Counted from the first letter of the stretch, positions 7,596 through 17,328 are shown. The stretch is DNA of 55,277 nt from Oscillospiraceae bacterium (GCA_029225165.1 JAQXVY010000046.1:1-55277), one strand, 5' to 3'. Made by a program: numbers and translations. Notes: generated from the sequence alone by a model not told the origin.

Positions 7596-8789
7596 ATGGA
7601 ATATAAGTTCAGCGACAGAGTACAGTCCCTTAAGCCATCTGCAATAAGGGAGATTTTCAAATATGCCGCAGACCCCGAGGTGGTTTCGCTTTCGGCAGGT
7701 AACCCAAGCCCCGAGGCTTTTCCTGTAAAGGAAATTGAAGAAATATCCAAAAAGCTGTTTGAGGACAACCCAATCGGTGTTTTGCAGTACGGTATATCAG
7801 AGGGATATCCACTTCTTAGGTCAGCCCTTACGGAATATATGAAGGAAAATCACAATGTGGGTACTGATGAGGACGATATTCTCATTACAACAGGCGCACA
7901 GCAGATTATGGATTTGACAGCAAAGGCACTTGTAAACGAGGGAGATGTTATAATCACAGAGGCACCGTCCTTTATCGGCTCTCTCAACACATTCAGAAGC
8001 TACAATGCAAAGCTGGTGGGTGTTCCTGTTGAAAGTGACGGAATGGATATGACCTCCCTTGAAAACGCACTAAAGGAAAACAAAAACGCAAAGCTTATTT
8101 ACACAATACCAAACTTCCAAAATCCTTCAGGCATTACAATGAGCCTTGAAAAGAGGAAGAGGATGTATTCCCTTGCAAAACAGTACGGAGTTTTGATTTT
8201 GGAGGATAACCCCTACGGCGACCTTAGGTATTCGGGAGAATATGTGCCTTGTATTAAAAGTCTTGATACAGAGGGGATTGTAATTTACGCCGGTTCAATG
8301 AGCAAGGTTATTTCCCCCGGTATGCGAGTTGCCTATGTAATAGCCCCAAAGCCTGTATTCCAAAAGCTTGTTGTGTGTAAGCAGGGAAATGATGTTCACA
8401 CAAATATGTGGGCACAGATGGTGTGCTATGAATTTATGACAAAGTATGACTTTGACGGACACCTTGAAAAGCTCCGCAGAATATACAGCAAAAAGGCACA
8501 GTATATGATGGATTTGATGGATGAGTATTTAGTTCCTTTGGGAATTACCTACTCCAAAATCACAGGGGGACTTTTCACAATGTGCAGTCTGCCAAAGTAT
8601 GTGGATATGCCACAGTTTTGCAAGGAGGCTGTCCTTAACAAGGTGTGCGTAGTGCCGGGTAACGCCTTTTTGACAGACGAAAGTCTTGAGTGCCACACCT
8701 TTAGGGTGAACTTTTCAACACCGACTGATGAACAGCTTGAAAAGGGAATTATATTACTTGCCGAAACAGCAAAAAAATTTATTAAATGA
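7596..8789 (+). CDS. PLP-dependent class I/II aminotransferase
   Basis: 397 aa, fold type I. The PLP lysine lies in YAGSMSKVISPGMRVAYV, and TIPNFQNPSGITM carries the conserved Asn-Pro segment; SLSAGNPSPEAFP at the N-terminus is typical of the MocR-like/2-aminoadipate (LysN) and aromatic aminotransferase group. The amino-acid substrate cannot be read from the sequence. The ATG at 7596 follows an AGGTGG site at good distance and fits the family N-terminus. trpS follows after 11 bases, so the two are one operon, which makes an aromatic substrate plausible but unproven. Confidence 0.88.
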   Translation: MEYKFSDRVQSLKPSAIREIFKYAADPEVVSLSAGNPSPEAFPVKEIEEISKKLFEDNPIGVLQYGISEGYPLLRSALTEYMKENHNVGTDEDDILITTGAQQIMDLTAKALVNEGDVIITEAPSFIGSLNTFRSYNAKLVGVPVESDGMDMTSLENALKENKNAKLIYTIPNFQNPSGITMSLEKRKRMYSLAKQYGVLILEDNPYGDLRYSGEYVPCIKSLDTEGIVIYAGSMSKVISPGMRVAYVIAPKPVFQKLVVCKQGNDVHTNMWAQMVCYEFMTKYDFDGHLEKLRRIYSKKAQYMMDLMDEYLVPLGITYSKITGGLFTMCSLPKYVDMPQFCKEAVLNKVCVVPGNAFLTDESLECHTFRVNFSTPTDEQLEKGIILLAETAKKFIK

Positions 8790-8800
8790 GGTAAAGAGAA

Positions 8801-9796
8801 ATGGGAGAAAAAAAGCCAATCGTTTTAAGCGCAATTCAGCCAAGTGGTTCAATGACCCTTGGAAATTATATGGGAGCAATCAGAAACTGGGTAAAAATGC
8901 AGGATGAATATTTCTGCTTTTATGCCCTTGCAGATTTGCACACAATAACAGTAAGACAGGATCCAAAGGAAATGAGGAAGAACATTCTTGATATGTACGC
9001 CCTACTCCTCGCCTGCGGTGTTGACCCTGAAAAAAGTGTATTTTTCATTCAAAGCCATGTTACAACCCACGCACAGCTTGCTTGGATTCTAAACTGCTAC
9101 ACACAGTTTGGGGAGCTTTCACGAATGACACAGTTTAAGGACAAAAGCCGTAAACATGCCGACAACATCAACGCAGGACTCTTTACATATCCTGCCCTTA
9201 TGGCGGCTGATATTCTCCTTTATCAGGCAGACAAGGTGCCTGTTGGTGCAGACCAAATGCAACACCTTGAAATCACCCGTGATATAGCTACAAGATTTAA
9301 CGGAATTTACGGTAATGTTTTCAAAATTCCTGAGGGTTTTATTCCTAAAAACGGCGCAAGGGTTATGTCACTGCAAAATCCCGAAAACAAAATGAGCAAG
9401 AGTGACGAGAATGTAAACGGTTGCGTATATGTCCTTGACAGACCCGAAACAATTATGAAAAAGTTTAAGAGGGCAATCACCGACAACGACGCTGTTGTTC
9501 GCTTTAGCGAGGATAAGCCGGGTATCAGCAACCTTATGACAATTTACGGCGCTGTTACAGGACTTACAATGGAGCAGATTGAAAAGGACTTTGACGGAAA
9601 GGGCTACGGCGACTTTAAAACAGCAGTGGGCGAGGCTGTTGTTGAACACCTAAAGCCTATTCAAGCCGAATACGACAAAATCATCAAGGACAGAGCATAT
9701 ATGGAGGAAACCTGGAAAAAGGCAGACGACTTTGCCCAATCCTTCAGCCAGAGAACCCTTGACAAGGTAATGAAGAAAATCGGATATATTAAGTAA
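8801..9796 (+). CDS. trpS: tryptophanyl-tRNA synthetase
   Basis: 331 aa, the normal length for bacterial TrpRS. It charges tRNA-Trp in the cytoplasm. The class I HIGH-type signature appears as PSGSMTLGNYMGAI near the N-terminus, and KMSKS is intact (NKMSKSDENVNG). GAGGT lies before the ATG. It shares an operon with the aminotransferase and converges on the trp operon, so tryptophan use and synthesis genes are adjacent. No T-box was seen upstream of this operon, unlike the trp operon. Confidence 0.97.
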   Translation: MGEKKPIVLSAIQPSGSMTLGNYMGAIRNWVKMQDEYFCFYALADLHTITVRQDPKEMRKNILDMYALLLACGVDPEKSVFFIQSHVTTHAQLAWILNCYTQFGELSRMTQFKDKSRKHADNINAGLFTYPALMAADILLYQADKVPVGADQMQHLEITRDIATRFNGIYGNVFKIPEGFIPKNGARVMSLQNPENKMSKSDENVNGCVYVLDRPETIMKKFKRAITDNDAVVRFSEDKPGISNLMTIYGAVTGLTMEQIEKDFDGKGYGDFKTAVGEAVVEHLKPIQAEYDKIIKDRAYMEETWKKADDFAQSFSQRTLDKVMKKIGYIK

Positions 9797-9820
9797 TTTT
9801 TCAATCAAGATAAAAAATGA

Positions 9821-9870
9821 CCGAGCAGACTAAATGTGGTGACCCACAAAAGTTTGCTCGGTTTGTTTTT
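9821..9870. terminator. bidirectional terminator between trpS and trpA
   Basis: CCGAGCA / TGCTCGG arms with an interior loop, T-run on the plus side and A-run before it, so it can serve both convergent operons. Confidence 0.7.
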
Positions 9871-9889
9871 TGAATATTTTTCGTTATTT

Positions 9890-10660
9890 TTAAGAAATAG
9901 CCTCTTTCATACTCTTTACATAATCGGCAACATATGGAACACAGTCCTTGCCGTATTTTGCACAAATTTTAACTATTGCAGAGCCAACGATTACTCCGTC
10001 GGCTTTTTTAGCCATTTCCCTAGCCTGCTCCGGTGTGGAAATTCCAAATCCAACAGCACAGGGGATGTCATTAACGGATTTTACAAGGTCAATCATTTCA
10101 CCGATATTGGTTGTTATATTTTGCCTTACACCTGTAACTCCAAGGGAAGAAACGCAGTACATAAAGCCCTGTGCATCCTTTGCAATGGTCTTGATTCTTT
10201 GGTGGCTTGTTGGTGCAACGAAGGAGATGAAGTCAACTCCGTGTTTTTCGCAGTATGGCTTTATAACATCTCTTTCCTCATAAGGAATGTCTGGTACTAT
10301 AAGTGCGTCAATACCAGCCTTTTCGCAGTTTGACAAAAACTTGTCTGTGCCGTAGCCGTAAACAGGGTTTATGTAGGTCATAATTGCAACTGCACAGGAA
10401 AGTTTTGGTCGAACCCTAATGAGCATTTCAAAAATTTTGTCTGTGGTTGTTCCGCCTGCCAATGACCTGATGTCAGCCTCCTGTATTACCACACCCTCTG
10501 CAACAGGGTCGGAAAATGGGATTCCTACCTCGATGATGTCAGCACCGTTTTTGTCCATTTCAATAAGCAACTGTTCTGTAATTTCAAGGCTTGGGTCGCC
10601 TGCTGTGATAAAGGGAATAAATGCTTTTCCCTTTTTGAAAGCGTCTGCAATTTTACTCAT
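9890..10660 (-). CDS. trpA: tryptophan synthase alpha chain
   Basis: 256 aa. Cleaves indole-3-glycerol phosphate to indole, passed to Trp[12 protein letters not shown] and the catalytic-loop region [13 protein letters not shown] are clear; the first Glu matches catalytic Glu49. At the place of catalytic Asp60 (family ADG) this protein has Glu (AEG). The ATG at 10660 has GGGAGG about 8 bases upstream and overlaps trpB by 8 bases, so a longer N-terminus is unlikely. It is the last gene of the trp operon. Confidence 0.95.
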   Translation of the reverse strand: MSKIADAFKKGKAFIPFITAGDPSLEITEQLLIEMDKNGADIIEVGIPFSDPVAEGVVIQEADIRSLAGGTTTDKIFEMLIRVRPKLSCAVAIMTYINPVYGYGTDKFLSNCEKAGIDALIVPDIPYEERDVIKPYCEKHGVDFISFVAPTSHQRIKTIAKDAQGFMYCVSSLGVTGVRQNITTNIGEMIDLVKSVNDIPCAVGFGISTPEQAREMAKKADGVIVGSAIVKICAKYGKDCVPYVADYVKSMKEAIS

Positions 10661-11837
10661 AAATATCCTCCCCTCTGTAACGGGCAATGGCGGCTACATC
10701 CTTGTCGCCTCTGCCTGAAAGGTTTACAACAATGATTTTGTCCTTGTCCATAGTGGGCGCCAGTTTGATAGCGTGGGCAACTGCGTGTGAGGACTCTATT
10801 GCAGGGATAATTCCCTCTGTCCTTGAAAGGTACTCAAAGGCGTCAACCGCCTCGTCATCTGTAACGGGAACATATTTTGCCCTGCCTATGTCGTTAAGGT
10901 ATGCGTGTTCAGGACCTACACCGGGGTAGTCAAGTCCTGCGGAGATTGAATAAACAGGAGAAATCTGTCCGTATTCGTCCTGACAGAAGTAGCTGTGCAT
11001 ACCGTGGAAAATTCCATCCCTGCCTGTGGAGATTGTGGCGGCTGTTTCCTCTGTGTGGATACCCTTGCCGGCACCCTCACAACCGATTAGCTGTACCTCT
11101 TCGTGGGGGATAAATTCGTAAAACGCACCCATTGCGTTACTTCCCCCACCGACACAAGCCATTACAACATCGGGGAGCTTGCCTTCCTTTTCCAGTATTT
11201 GACTTTTAATTTCCTTGCTGATAACACTTTGGAAATCCCTTACCATTGTAGGGAATGGGTGAGGCCCCATAACAGAGCCGATTACATAGTGGGTGTCGTC
11301 AATTCTGTTTGTCCATTCACGAAAGGTTTCGTTAACTGCGTCCTTTAGTGTCATTGTACCGCTTGTTACTGCGTGTACCTTTGCACCAAGTAGTTTCATT
11401 CTGTAAACATTAAGTGCCTGTCGGTCTGTGTCCTCCTTACCCATAAAGATTTCACATTCCATACCCATAAGTGCGGCGGCTGTGGCTGTTGCCACACCGT
11501 GCTGACCTGCGCCTGTTTCGGCAATTACCCTTGTTTTGCCCATCTTTTTGGCAAGTAGAACCTGACCTAAAACATTGTTCAGCTTGTGACTTCCTGTGTG
11601 GTTAAGGTCCTCTCTCTTAAGATAAACCTTTGCACCACCCAAGTCCTTTGTCATTTTTTCCGCATAGTAAAGTCGTGACGGTCTGCCTGCGTAGTCGTTT
11701 AAGAGGGTGTTAAGCTCCTGTACAAATTCAGGGTCGTCCTTGTATTTGTTGTAGGCATCCTCCAATTCAATAATGGCATTCATCAGGGTTTCGGGAATAA
11801 ACTGACCCCCGTGCTTGCCAAATCTTCCTTTTGACAT
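10653..11837 (-). CDS. trpB: tryptophan synthase beta chain
   Basis: 394 aa, PLP enzyme joining indole and serine. The PLP lysine is in [21 protein letters not shown] and the C-terminal SGRGDKD phosphate-binding segment are intact. It belongs to the standard TrpB1 type. AAGGAG precedes the ATG. The gene starts 50 bases after trpC ends, leaving no room for trpF, and overlaps trpA by 8 bases. Confidence 0.97.
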   Translation of the reverse strand: MSKGRFGKHGGQFIPETLMNAIIELEDAYNKYKDDPEFVQELNTLLNDYAGRPSRLYYAEKMTKDLGGAKVYLKREDLNHTGSHKLNNVLGQVLLAKKMGKTRVIAETGAGQHGVATATAAALMGMECEIFMGKEDTDRQALNVYRMKLLGAKVHAVTSGTMTLKDAVNETFREWTNRIDDTHYVIGSVMGPHPFPTMVRDFQSVISKEIKSQILEKEGKLPDVVMACVGGGSNAMGAFYEFIPHEEVQLIGCEGAGKGIHTEETAATISTGRDGIFHGMHSYFCQDEYGQISPVYSISAGLDYPGVGPEHAYLNDIGRAKYVPVTDDEAVDAFEYLSRTEGIIPAIESSHAVAHAIKLAPTMDKDKIIVVNLSGRGDKDVAAIARYRGEDIYE

Positions 11838-11886
11838 TTTGTTCTCTCCTTATCTCTTTTACATTTAAAATCAATGTTCTTTTATT

Positions 11887-12675
11887 CTAAAGCGGTGAAC
11901 CGTTAAGTTTTTCAAGGGCAACTTTTTTGTTGTTGCTCCTCATAAGGGTTTCACCAATCAGCACAGCGTCAACTCCGGCTGACCTTAATTTTTCAATGTG
12001 GCTGTTGTCCTTTATTCCGCTTTCACCAACAAAAATTATGTCCTTTGGTACATATTTCCTTAGATTAATGCAGGTGTCAAGGTCAACGGTAAAGTCCTTT
12101 AGGTTACGGTTGTTTACACCGATTATCTCTGCACCAATGGAAAGTGCTGTGTTAACCTCATCCTTTGTGTGAGCCTCCACCAAAGCGGAAAGTCCCAAGG
12201 AGTGGGCAATCTTTAAATATTCCCTCAACTCATCCTCAGTTAGCAAAGCACATATGAGCAAAATTGCTGACGCTCCAAGCACCTTTGCCTCATAAATTTG
12301 ATAGGGACAAACTGTGAAATCCTTGCGTAAAACAGGAATTTTCACTTCCCTTGCAATTTCCTCTAAATATTTGTCACTGCCTAAAAAGTACTTTGGCTCT
12401 GTAAGGCAGGAGATTGCAGATGCTCCTGCATTTTCGTAGTCCTTTGCTATTTGCAAATACGGGAAATCCTCTGCAATAACACCCTTGCTGGGACTTGCCT
12501 TTTTTACCTCACAGATGTAGGAAATCCCCTTTTGTGCAAGTGCCTTTTTAAAGGGAAAGCCTGTGTTCCTGTCCATAGAGAGTGCTTTTCTTTTGATTTC
12601 CTCTAAAGGAGCGGTGTTTTCTAACCTATTATATCGTTCTTTTGTGTAATTTGCAATTTCATTTAGTATTGTCAT
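11887..12675 (-). CDS. trpC: indole-3-glycerol phosphate synthase
   Basis: 262 aa, TIM barrel closing the indole ring from CdRP. Conserved segments seen: YICEVKKASPSKGVI, AISCLTEPKYFLGS, PVLRKDFTV, VEAHTKDE, IGVNNRNLKDF and FVGESGI. It is not fused to TrpF. Two starts compete: an ATG at 12690 that touches the trpD stop (TAATG), and an ATG at 12675 with AGGA upstream. I chose 12675 because MTILNEIANY aligns with the usual N-terminus. Confidence 0.95.
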   Translation of the reverse strand: MTILNEIANYTKERYNRLENTAPLEEIKRKALSMDRNTGFPFKKALAQKGISYICEVKKASPSKGVIAEDFPYLQIAKDYENAGASAISCLTEPKYFLGSDKYLEEIAREVKIPVLRKDFTVCPYQIYEAKVLGASAILLICALLTEDELREYLKIAHSLGLSALVEAHTKDEVNTALSIGAEIIGVNNRNLKDFTVDLDTCINLRKYVPKDIIFVGESGIKDNSHIEKLRSAGVDAVLIGETLMRSNNKKVALEKLNGSPL

Positions 12676-12689
12676 AGCGTTTTCCTGCA

Positions 12690-13700
12690 TTATTCGTTTG
12701 TAAGGGCAACAAATTCCTCTTTTTTGCTGAATGCCTTGCCCTCGTCAATTATTTTTCCTGCCAGTTCAACTCCCGATTTTATACTGTTTGCTTTGCCTGC
12801 AATATAAAGGGCAATTCCTGCGTTTAGTAGAACAGCATCTCTTTTTGCTCCAACTGTTTCGCCCTTGAGAATGTCTATAGCGATTTGTGCGTTTTCCTTG
12901 CCGTCACCGCCCAAAAGCTCATCCATACTGTACCTTTTAAGTCCCATTTCTTCCGGGGTGATGTAGTAGTCCTTGATTTCTCCGCCCTTAATTTCACAGC
13001 AGTAGGTTTTGTCTGTTACTGTTGCCTCGTCAATTCCGTCAAGACCATACACAACCATACCCTTTTTAACACCAAGGTTAATAAGCACCTGTGCCAAAGG
13101 CTTGCAAAGCTCCTTGCTAAAAACACCCATAACCTGCATATTGGCGTTTGCAGGGTTTGTGAGAGGTCCGAGAATGTTGAATATGTTGCGAATTCCCATT
13201 TCCTTTCTGACAGGGGCAACATATTTCATAGATTTGTGGTAGCCCTGTGCAAACATAAAGCACATTCCGCATTGGTTTAGAATATCCTCACTTCTTTCGG
13301 GGGTGATTGAAAGGTTAACACCCATATTTTCAAGGCAGTCGGCAGATCCGCTTTGTGAACTCATCGAACGGTTGCCGTGCTTTGCAACAGGCACACCGCC
13401 TGCGGAAATTACAAATGCCGATGTTGTGGAAATGTTAAATGTGCCTGAATTGTCACCGCCTGTGCCTACAATCTCCATAACATCACCCTTTGGGTTGATG
13501 TGCAGAGCCTTGTCACGCATAACCGATGCAAAGGCTGTGATTTCGTCAATAGTTTCGCCCTTCATCATCATTGCTGTCAAGAGGGATGCAATTTGTGCGT
13601 TGGTTGCTTCACCCTCCATAATTTCGTTCATTACTGCTTTTGCAGTTTCAAGGTCAAGGCTTTCGCCCTTGACAACCTGAGAAATAGCCTCTTTTATCAT
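12690..13700 (-). CDS. trpD: anthranilate phosphoribosyltransferase
   Basis: 336 aa, normal length. Transfers phosphoribose from PRPP to anthranilate. The PRPP/anthranilate motifs GTGGDNSGTFNIST and KHGNRSMSSQSGSADCLE are intact, as is RNIFNILGPLTNPA. It is a stand-alone TrpD, not fused to TrpG. The ATG at 13700 has AGGTG about 8 bases upstream; a GTG three codons earlier is less likely. Its stop overlaps a possible trpC start (TAATG), indicating coupling. Confidence 0.96.
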   Translation of the reverse strand: MIKEAISQVVKGESLDLETAKAVMNEIMEGEATNAQIASLLTAMMMKGETIDEITAFASVMRDKALHINPKGDVMEIVGTGGDNSGTFNISTTSAFVISAGGVPVAKHGNRSMSSQSGSADCLENMGVNLSITPERSEDILNQCGMCFMFAQGYHKSMKYVAPVRKEMGIRNIFNILGPLTNPANANMQVMGVFSKELCKPLAQVLINLGVKKGMVVYGLDGIDEATVTDKTYCCEIKGGEIKDYYITPEEMGLKRYSMDELLGGDGKENAQIAIDILKGETVGAKRDAVLLNAGIALYIAGKANSIKSGVELAGKIIDEGKAFSKKEEFVALTNE

Positions 13701-13727
13701 AATTGTCACACCTTATCTGTTGCTAAT

Positions 13728-14300
13728 TCATATTGATATTTTTAAAAAGTTCTCCAGCAGTTTTTCTCCGTCTGTTGTAAGTATGCTTTCGGGGTGGAAC
13801 TGGAGTCCGTAAATTTCGTAATCCCTGTGCTTAACCGCCATAATTTCTCCCATATCGTCTGTTGAAATTATCTTTAGTTCCTTTGGGAGAGTTTCGCTTT
13901 TGGCGATTAGTGAATGATACCTTGCCACTTCAAGGTTTTTGCCCATTCCCTCAAAAATTTTGCAGGTATTGTCAATGTTTACGGTGCTTTTCTTTCCGTG
14001 CATAAGCTTTTTTGCGTGGGTGATTTCTCCGCCGAAAACCTCGCAAATTGCCTGATGCCCAAGACAAACGCCTAAAATTGGGATTTTGCCTTTGAAGTAA
14101 CTTATAACCTCCTCACAAATTCCTGCGTCCTTTGGGTAGCCCGGACCGGGGGAAATTATTATGTGAGAGGGATTCATTTCTTCAATATCTGTAACTGTTA
14201 ATTGGTCGTTTCGCACTACCTTAATATTGGGGGTTATACTTCCTGCAAGCTGTACCAGGTTGTAGGAAAAGCTGTCGTAATTGTCAATTAGTAAAATCAT
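13728..14300 (-). CDS. trpG: anthranilate synthase component II (glutamine amidotransferase)
   Basis: 190 aa class I glutamine amidotransferase that supplies ammonia to TrpE. The nucleophile Cys is in GVCLGHQAI and the catalytic His-Pro-Glu in FHPESILT; the oxyanion region SPGPGYP is present. Could also serve folate synthesis (PabA). Its ATG overlaps the trpE stop as TAATG, with GGGGAGG upstream inside trpE. Confidence 0.94.
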   Translation of the reverse strand: MILLIDNYDSFSYNLVQLAGSITPNIKVVRNDQLTVTDIEEMNPSHIIISPGPGYPKDAGICEEVISYFKGKIPILGVCLGHQAICEVFGGEITHAKKLMHGKKSTVNIDNTCKIFEGMGKNLEVARYHSLIAKSETLPKELKIISTDDMGEIMAVKHRDYEIYGLQFHPESILTTDGEKLLENFLKISI

Positions 14301-15754
14301 TACCTGTCAACCTCCCCTGCGTTTTTAATTGCGTTCATAACAGCAAGTGCCTTGTTGTAGCTTTCCATATACTCGCTATAAGGAATACTGTCGGCTACAA
14401 TTCCGCCGCCTGCCTGAACATAAACCTTGTCTTTGATTTTAGACGCCATTCTTATGGCAATACAGGTGTCCATATTTCCGTTAAAGTCAACATAGCCGAT
14501 TGCACCGCCGTAAATACCCCTCGGGCATTTTTCAAGCTCCTCAATGATTTCACAGGCTCTCACCTTTGGAGCACCTGAAAGCGTACCTGCCGGCAGAACT
14601 GACTCAATAGCGTCAAAGGCATCAACATCAGCCCTTGCATCACTTTGTACCTCGGAGCAGATGTGCATAATTTTGGAGTAGCGAAGAATTTGCATATACT
14701 CCGTCACTTCAACAGAATTAAACCTTGAGATTTTGCCAAGGTCGTTTCTGCCCAAGTCAACAAGCATATTGTGCTCCGAAAGCTCCTTTTCGTCCTGTAG
14801 CAAATCCTTTTCAAGAGCCAAATCCTCCTCTTCTGTTTTGCCCCTTGGACGGGAGCCGGCAATAGGGAATGTGGTAAGTCTGCCGTTTTGGTATCTTACA
14901 AGGGTTTCGGGAGAAGTGGATATAATCTCGTTGTCACCGATTTTCATAAACACCATATAGGGGGAGGGGTTTGTAACCCGAAGCACTCTGTATGCGTTTA
15001 AAAGTGAGCCTTCATAGGGAGTTTCAAACCGTCTTGAAATAACAGCCTGAAAAATATCTCCGTTAAAGATATATTCCCGTGTTTTCTCCACAGTTTCGGA
15101 ATACTCTTCCTCTGAAAAATTGGACTGAAATGAAACATTTTCATACGAACTGAGCTTTGATGGGGGAGCGGGGTCGTTTATCATATCAACGATTTCATCA
15201 ATATCCCTGACAGCCTTTTCGTACTGAGCCTTCATATCAGTGGTTTTCATATTTACAATTACGGTTATCTTCTGCTTAAGGTGGTCGTAGGCGATTATTT
15301 TGTCGCAGAGCATAACATCAAAGTCGTTAAATTCGCTGGATTTTAGCTTTAGTGTAGGCTCGGCATAGCCAATCATTGAGTAACCGTAATAGCCTACAAG
15401 ACCGCCTGTAAATGGTGGATTTTCCTTGAAGGTTGGTGTTTTGTAGTGGCTGATATATTCCCTTAGCACCTGAAGAGGCTTTTCGGTTTTGATTACATTA
15501 GCACCCTCACCCTCTATTGTAACAGTGCCGTCCTTGCAGTACAGCCTTGCCTTTGGGTCAAAGCCGAAAAAGCTGTACCTTGCCCACTTTTCACCGCCCT
15601 CAATGCTTTCCAGCAGATAAAAGTTCTTGTATTTGTCTGCAATTTTGCGAAGTAGTGTAATTGGTGTGATGATGTCGGCATAAATTTCCCTTGAAACAGG
15701 GATAACATCATAGTCCTTGTAACGATTTATTTCGTCATAGCCGGGTGTATACAT
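14300..15754 (-). CDS. trpE: anthranilate synthase component I
   Basis: 484 aa. Converts chorismate to anthranilate with ammonia from TrpG. The N-terminal LLESIEGGEKWARYSF carries the LLES motif linked to tryptophan feedback inhibition. The C-terminal chorismate-binding part shows FPIAGSRPRG, LVDLGRNDLG, LPAGTLSGAPK and QAGGGIVADS. AAAGGAGG lies 6 bases before the ATG. It is the first gene of the operon, after the T-box leader. Confidence 0.97.
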   Translation of the reverse strand: MYTPGYDEINRYKDYDVIPVSREIYADIITPITLLRKIADKYKNFYLLESIEGGEKWARYSFFGFDPKARLYCKDGTVTIEGEGANVIKTEKPLQVLREYISHYKTPTFKENPPFTGGLVGYYGYSMIGYAEPTLKLKSSEFNDFDVMLCDKIIAYDHLKQKITVIVNMKTTDMKAQYEKAVRDIDEIVDMINDPAPPSKLSSYENVSFQSNFSEEEYSETVEKTREYIFNGDIFQAVISRRFETPYEGSLLNAYRVLRVTNPSPYMVFMKIGDNEIISTSPETLVRYQNGRLTTFPIAGSRPRGKTEEEDLALEKDLLQDEKELSEHNMLVDLGRNDLGKISRFNSVEVTEYMQILRYSKIMHICSEVQSDARADVDAFDAIESVLPAGTLSGAPKVRACEIIEELEKCPRGIYGGAIGYVDFNGNMDTCIAIRMASKIKDKVYVQAGGGIVADSIPYSEYMESYNKALAVMNAIKNAGEVDR

Positions 15755-15811
15755 CTTTTTCCTCCTTTGATTTATTTCATATAATTTGTAGCAAGTTTGT
15801 AAATTGGATAT

Positions 15812-16062
15812 AAAAAAGGCCTTTGTCCTCTAAAAAGGGACAAAAGCCTGTAACTCCTGCGGTGCCACCCAAATTGGTATAAAATACCCACTTAAACATA
15901 TGCTAACACATACTCCTCAAGATAACGGTAGAGGTTTCCGTCAGTACCTACTGTAATTTCAGCCTGCCCTCCCGAGCCCATTCAGCAAAACTTCCGCTGT
16001 TGCCTTCCACCAAACGGCAACTCTCTGAAAACATCTGTAAAGCCTACTCACTCTCGGTCAAC
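15812..16062 (-). promoter_or_regulatory. tryptophan-specific T-box leader of the trp operon
   Basis: Read on the minus strand, the leader has a Stem I-like region with AGAGAGTTGCC and GGTGGAAGGCAAC, then GCTGAA-TGG-GCTC, where TGG (15978-15980) sits at the specifier position for tRNA-Trp. Further on come the T-box core GGGTGGCACCGC (around 15858-15870) and a terminator hairpin (15812-15848; GGCTTTTGTCC / GGACAAAGGCC then TTTTTT). Uncharged tRNA-Trp should favour the antiterminator and switch the operon on. Confidence 0.93.
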
Positions 16063-16091
16063 GGTTTGTGACATAATATTTATTTGTTAAG

Positions 16092-16120
16092 ATTATATGC
16101 CCTAATTTTCAAAATGTCAA
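16092..16120 (-). promoter_or_regulatory. trp operon promoter
   Basis: Consensus TTGACA (16115-16120) and TATAAT (16092-16097) on the minus strand, 17-bp spacer, just before the T-box leader. Confidence 0.88.
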
Positions 16121-16142
16121 GACTTATTTTTAATGTGTTTAT

Positions 16143-16170
16143 TTGACACTTGTTTTCAATGTGCTATAAT
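16143..16170 (+). promoter_or_regulatory. promoter of the DMT transporter gene
   Basis: TTGACA (16143-16148), 16-bp spacer, TATAAT (16165-16170) with a TGN extension. It is divergent from the trp promoter. Confidence 0.8.
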
Positions 16171-16211
16171 TATCTTATTTGGAAGAGAAAAAGAGAAAAG
16201 AAGTGTAAAAG

Positions 16212-17093
16212 ATGATTGATAAGAAGTACAGGGGCATAGTATATATCATAATATCAGCCTTTTGCTTTGCCCTTATGAATATGTTTGTTAAGCTGTCGGG
16301 AGATTTGCCAACCTTTGAAAAGGCTTTTTTTAGAAATTTTGTGGCGTTTTTTGTGGCTCTGTTTATGATGCTGAAGGACAGAAAGGACTTTCATTTTAAC
16401 CCCAAGAATTTACCGCCACTTATTTTAAGGTCCTGCTTTGGTGTTTTTGGAATAATATGCAACTTTTATGCTATTGACCATTTGGTGCTGAGTGACGCAT
16501 CAATCCTTAACAAAATGTCGCCATTCTTTGTTATACTGTTTTCCTTTGTAATACTAAAGGAAAAGCTAACTCTGCCACAGGGACTGATTGTTGTGGGTGC
16601 GTTTATCGGCGCTGTGTTTGTTATAAAGCCTGATTTTTCCAACGCAGAGTGGCTACCCTCACTGTTAGGGTTTATCGGCGGTATGTGTGCAGGACTTGCC
16701 TATACAATGGTTAGGTACCTTGGCATAAGAGGTGAAAAGGGAAGCTTTATTGTCCTGTTTTTCTCCGGCTTTAGTGCTGTGGTGCTGTTACCGCTAATGA
16801 TTATGAACTTTGAGATGTTCACACCCTTTCAGCTTTTTGCCCTCCTTATGGCTGGTGTATCTGCCGCCGGAGGACAGTTTGCAATTACAGCGGCATACAC
16901 CTATTCCCCTGCAAAAGAGGTTTCTGTTTACGATTACAGCCAAATTATCTTTGCCGCCGGTCTTGGGTTCTTCGTCTTTGGAGATGTGCCGGATTTACTT
17001 TCTGTTGTAGGCTATGTAATAATTGTTGCAATGGCAATAGTGATGTTTGCCTATAACAATAAGCTGTGGTTCTTTAGTCACAGCGATAAATAA
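16212..17093 (+). CDS. EamA/DMT-family transporter
   Basis: 293 aa with about ten hydrophobic segments in two repeated halves, the EamA (drug/metabolite transporter) layout. The first half ends near residue 140 and the second begins around LLGFIGGMCAGLAYTMVRYLG. DMT proteins usually export metabolites or amino acids; the substrate cannot be read here. Its divergent placement beside the trp operon hints at, but does not show, a tryptophan link. Its own strong promoter and a following hairpin make it a single-gene unit. Confidence 0.85.
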   Translation: MIDKKYRGIVYIIISAFCFALMNMFVKLSGDLPTFEKAFFRNFVAFFVALFMMLKDRKDFHFNPKNLPPLILRSCFGVFGIICNFYAIDHLVLSDASILNKMSPFFVILFSFVILKEKLTLPQGLIVVGAFIGAVFVIKPDFSNAEWLPSLLGFIGGMCAGLAYTMVRYLGIRGEKGSFIVLFFSGFSAVVLLPLMIMNFEMFTPFQLFALLMAGVSAAGGQFAITAAYTYSPAKEVSVYDYSQIIFAAGLGFFVFGDVPDLLSVVGYVIIVAMAIVMFAYNNKLWFFSHSDK

Positions 17094-17111
17094 AATAACT
17101 TCACGCAAAAT

Positions 17112-17150
17112 CCCGAGTAATTCATAGGAGTTACTCGGGATGCTTTTTGT
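17112..17150 (+). terminator. terminator of the DMT transporter gene
   Basis: CCCGAGTAA / TTACTCGGG hairpin followed by TGCTTTTTG. Confidence 0.85.
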
Positions 17151-17169
17151 TATTGGTAGTGCTTTTTAT

Positions 17170-17328
17170 GGAAACACTGATTAAATCATTTGCACAGATT
17201 GTGCTGTCAGATTTTTTGTCGGTTAGTTCAAAAAACCACAGGAATACTGATGTATTGCGAGGATTTTTTGGGCTAACGGTTGGAAAATATGCGCACAAGA
17301 TGTGTGAAGTGATTTATTCAGTGTTTCC
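17170..17328. mobile_element. MITE-like inverted-repeat element, copy 1
   Basis: 159 bp with terminal inverted repeats GGAAACACTGA...TCAGTGTTTCC, flanked by TTAT on both sides (4-bp target duplication). It is in the opposite orientation to the other full copies. Its right end touches the stop codon of nth (17329-17331). No protein-coding capacity. Confidence 0.88.
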
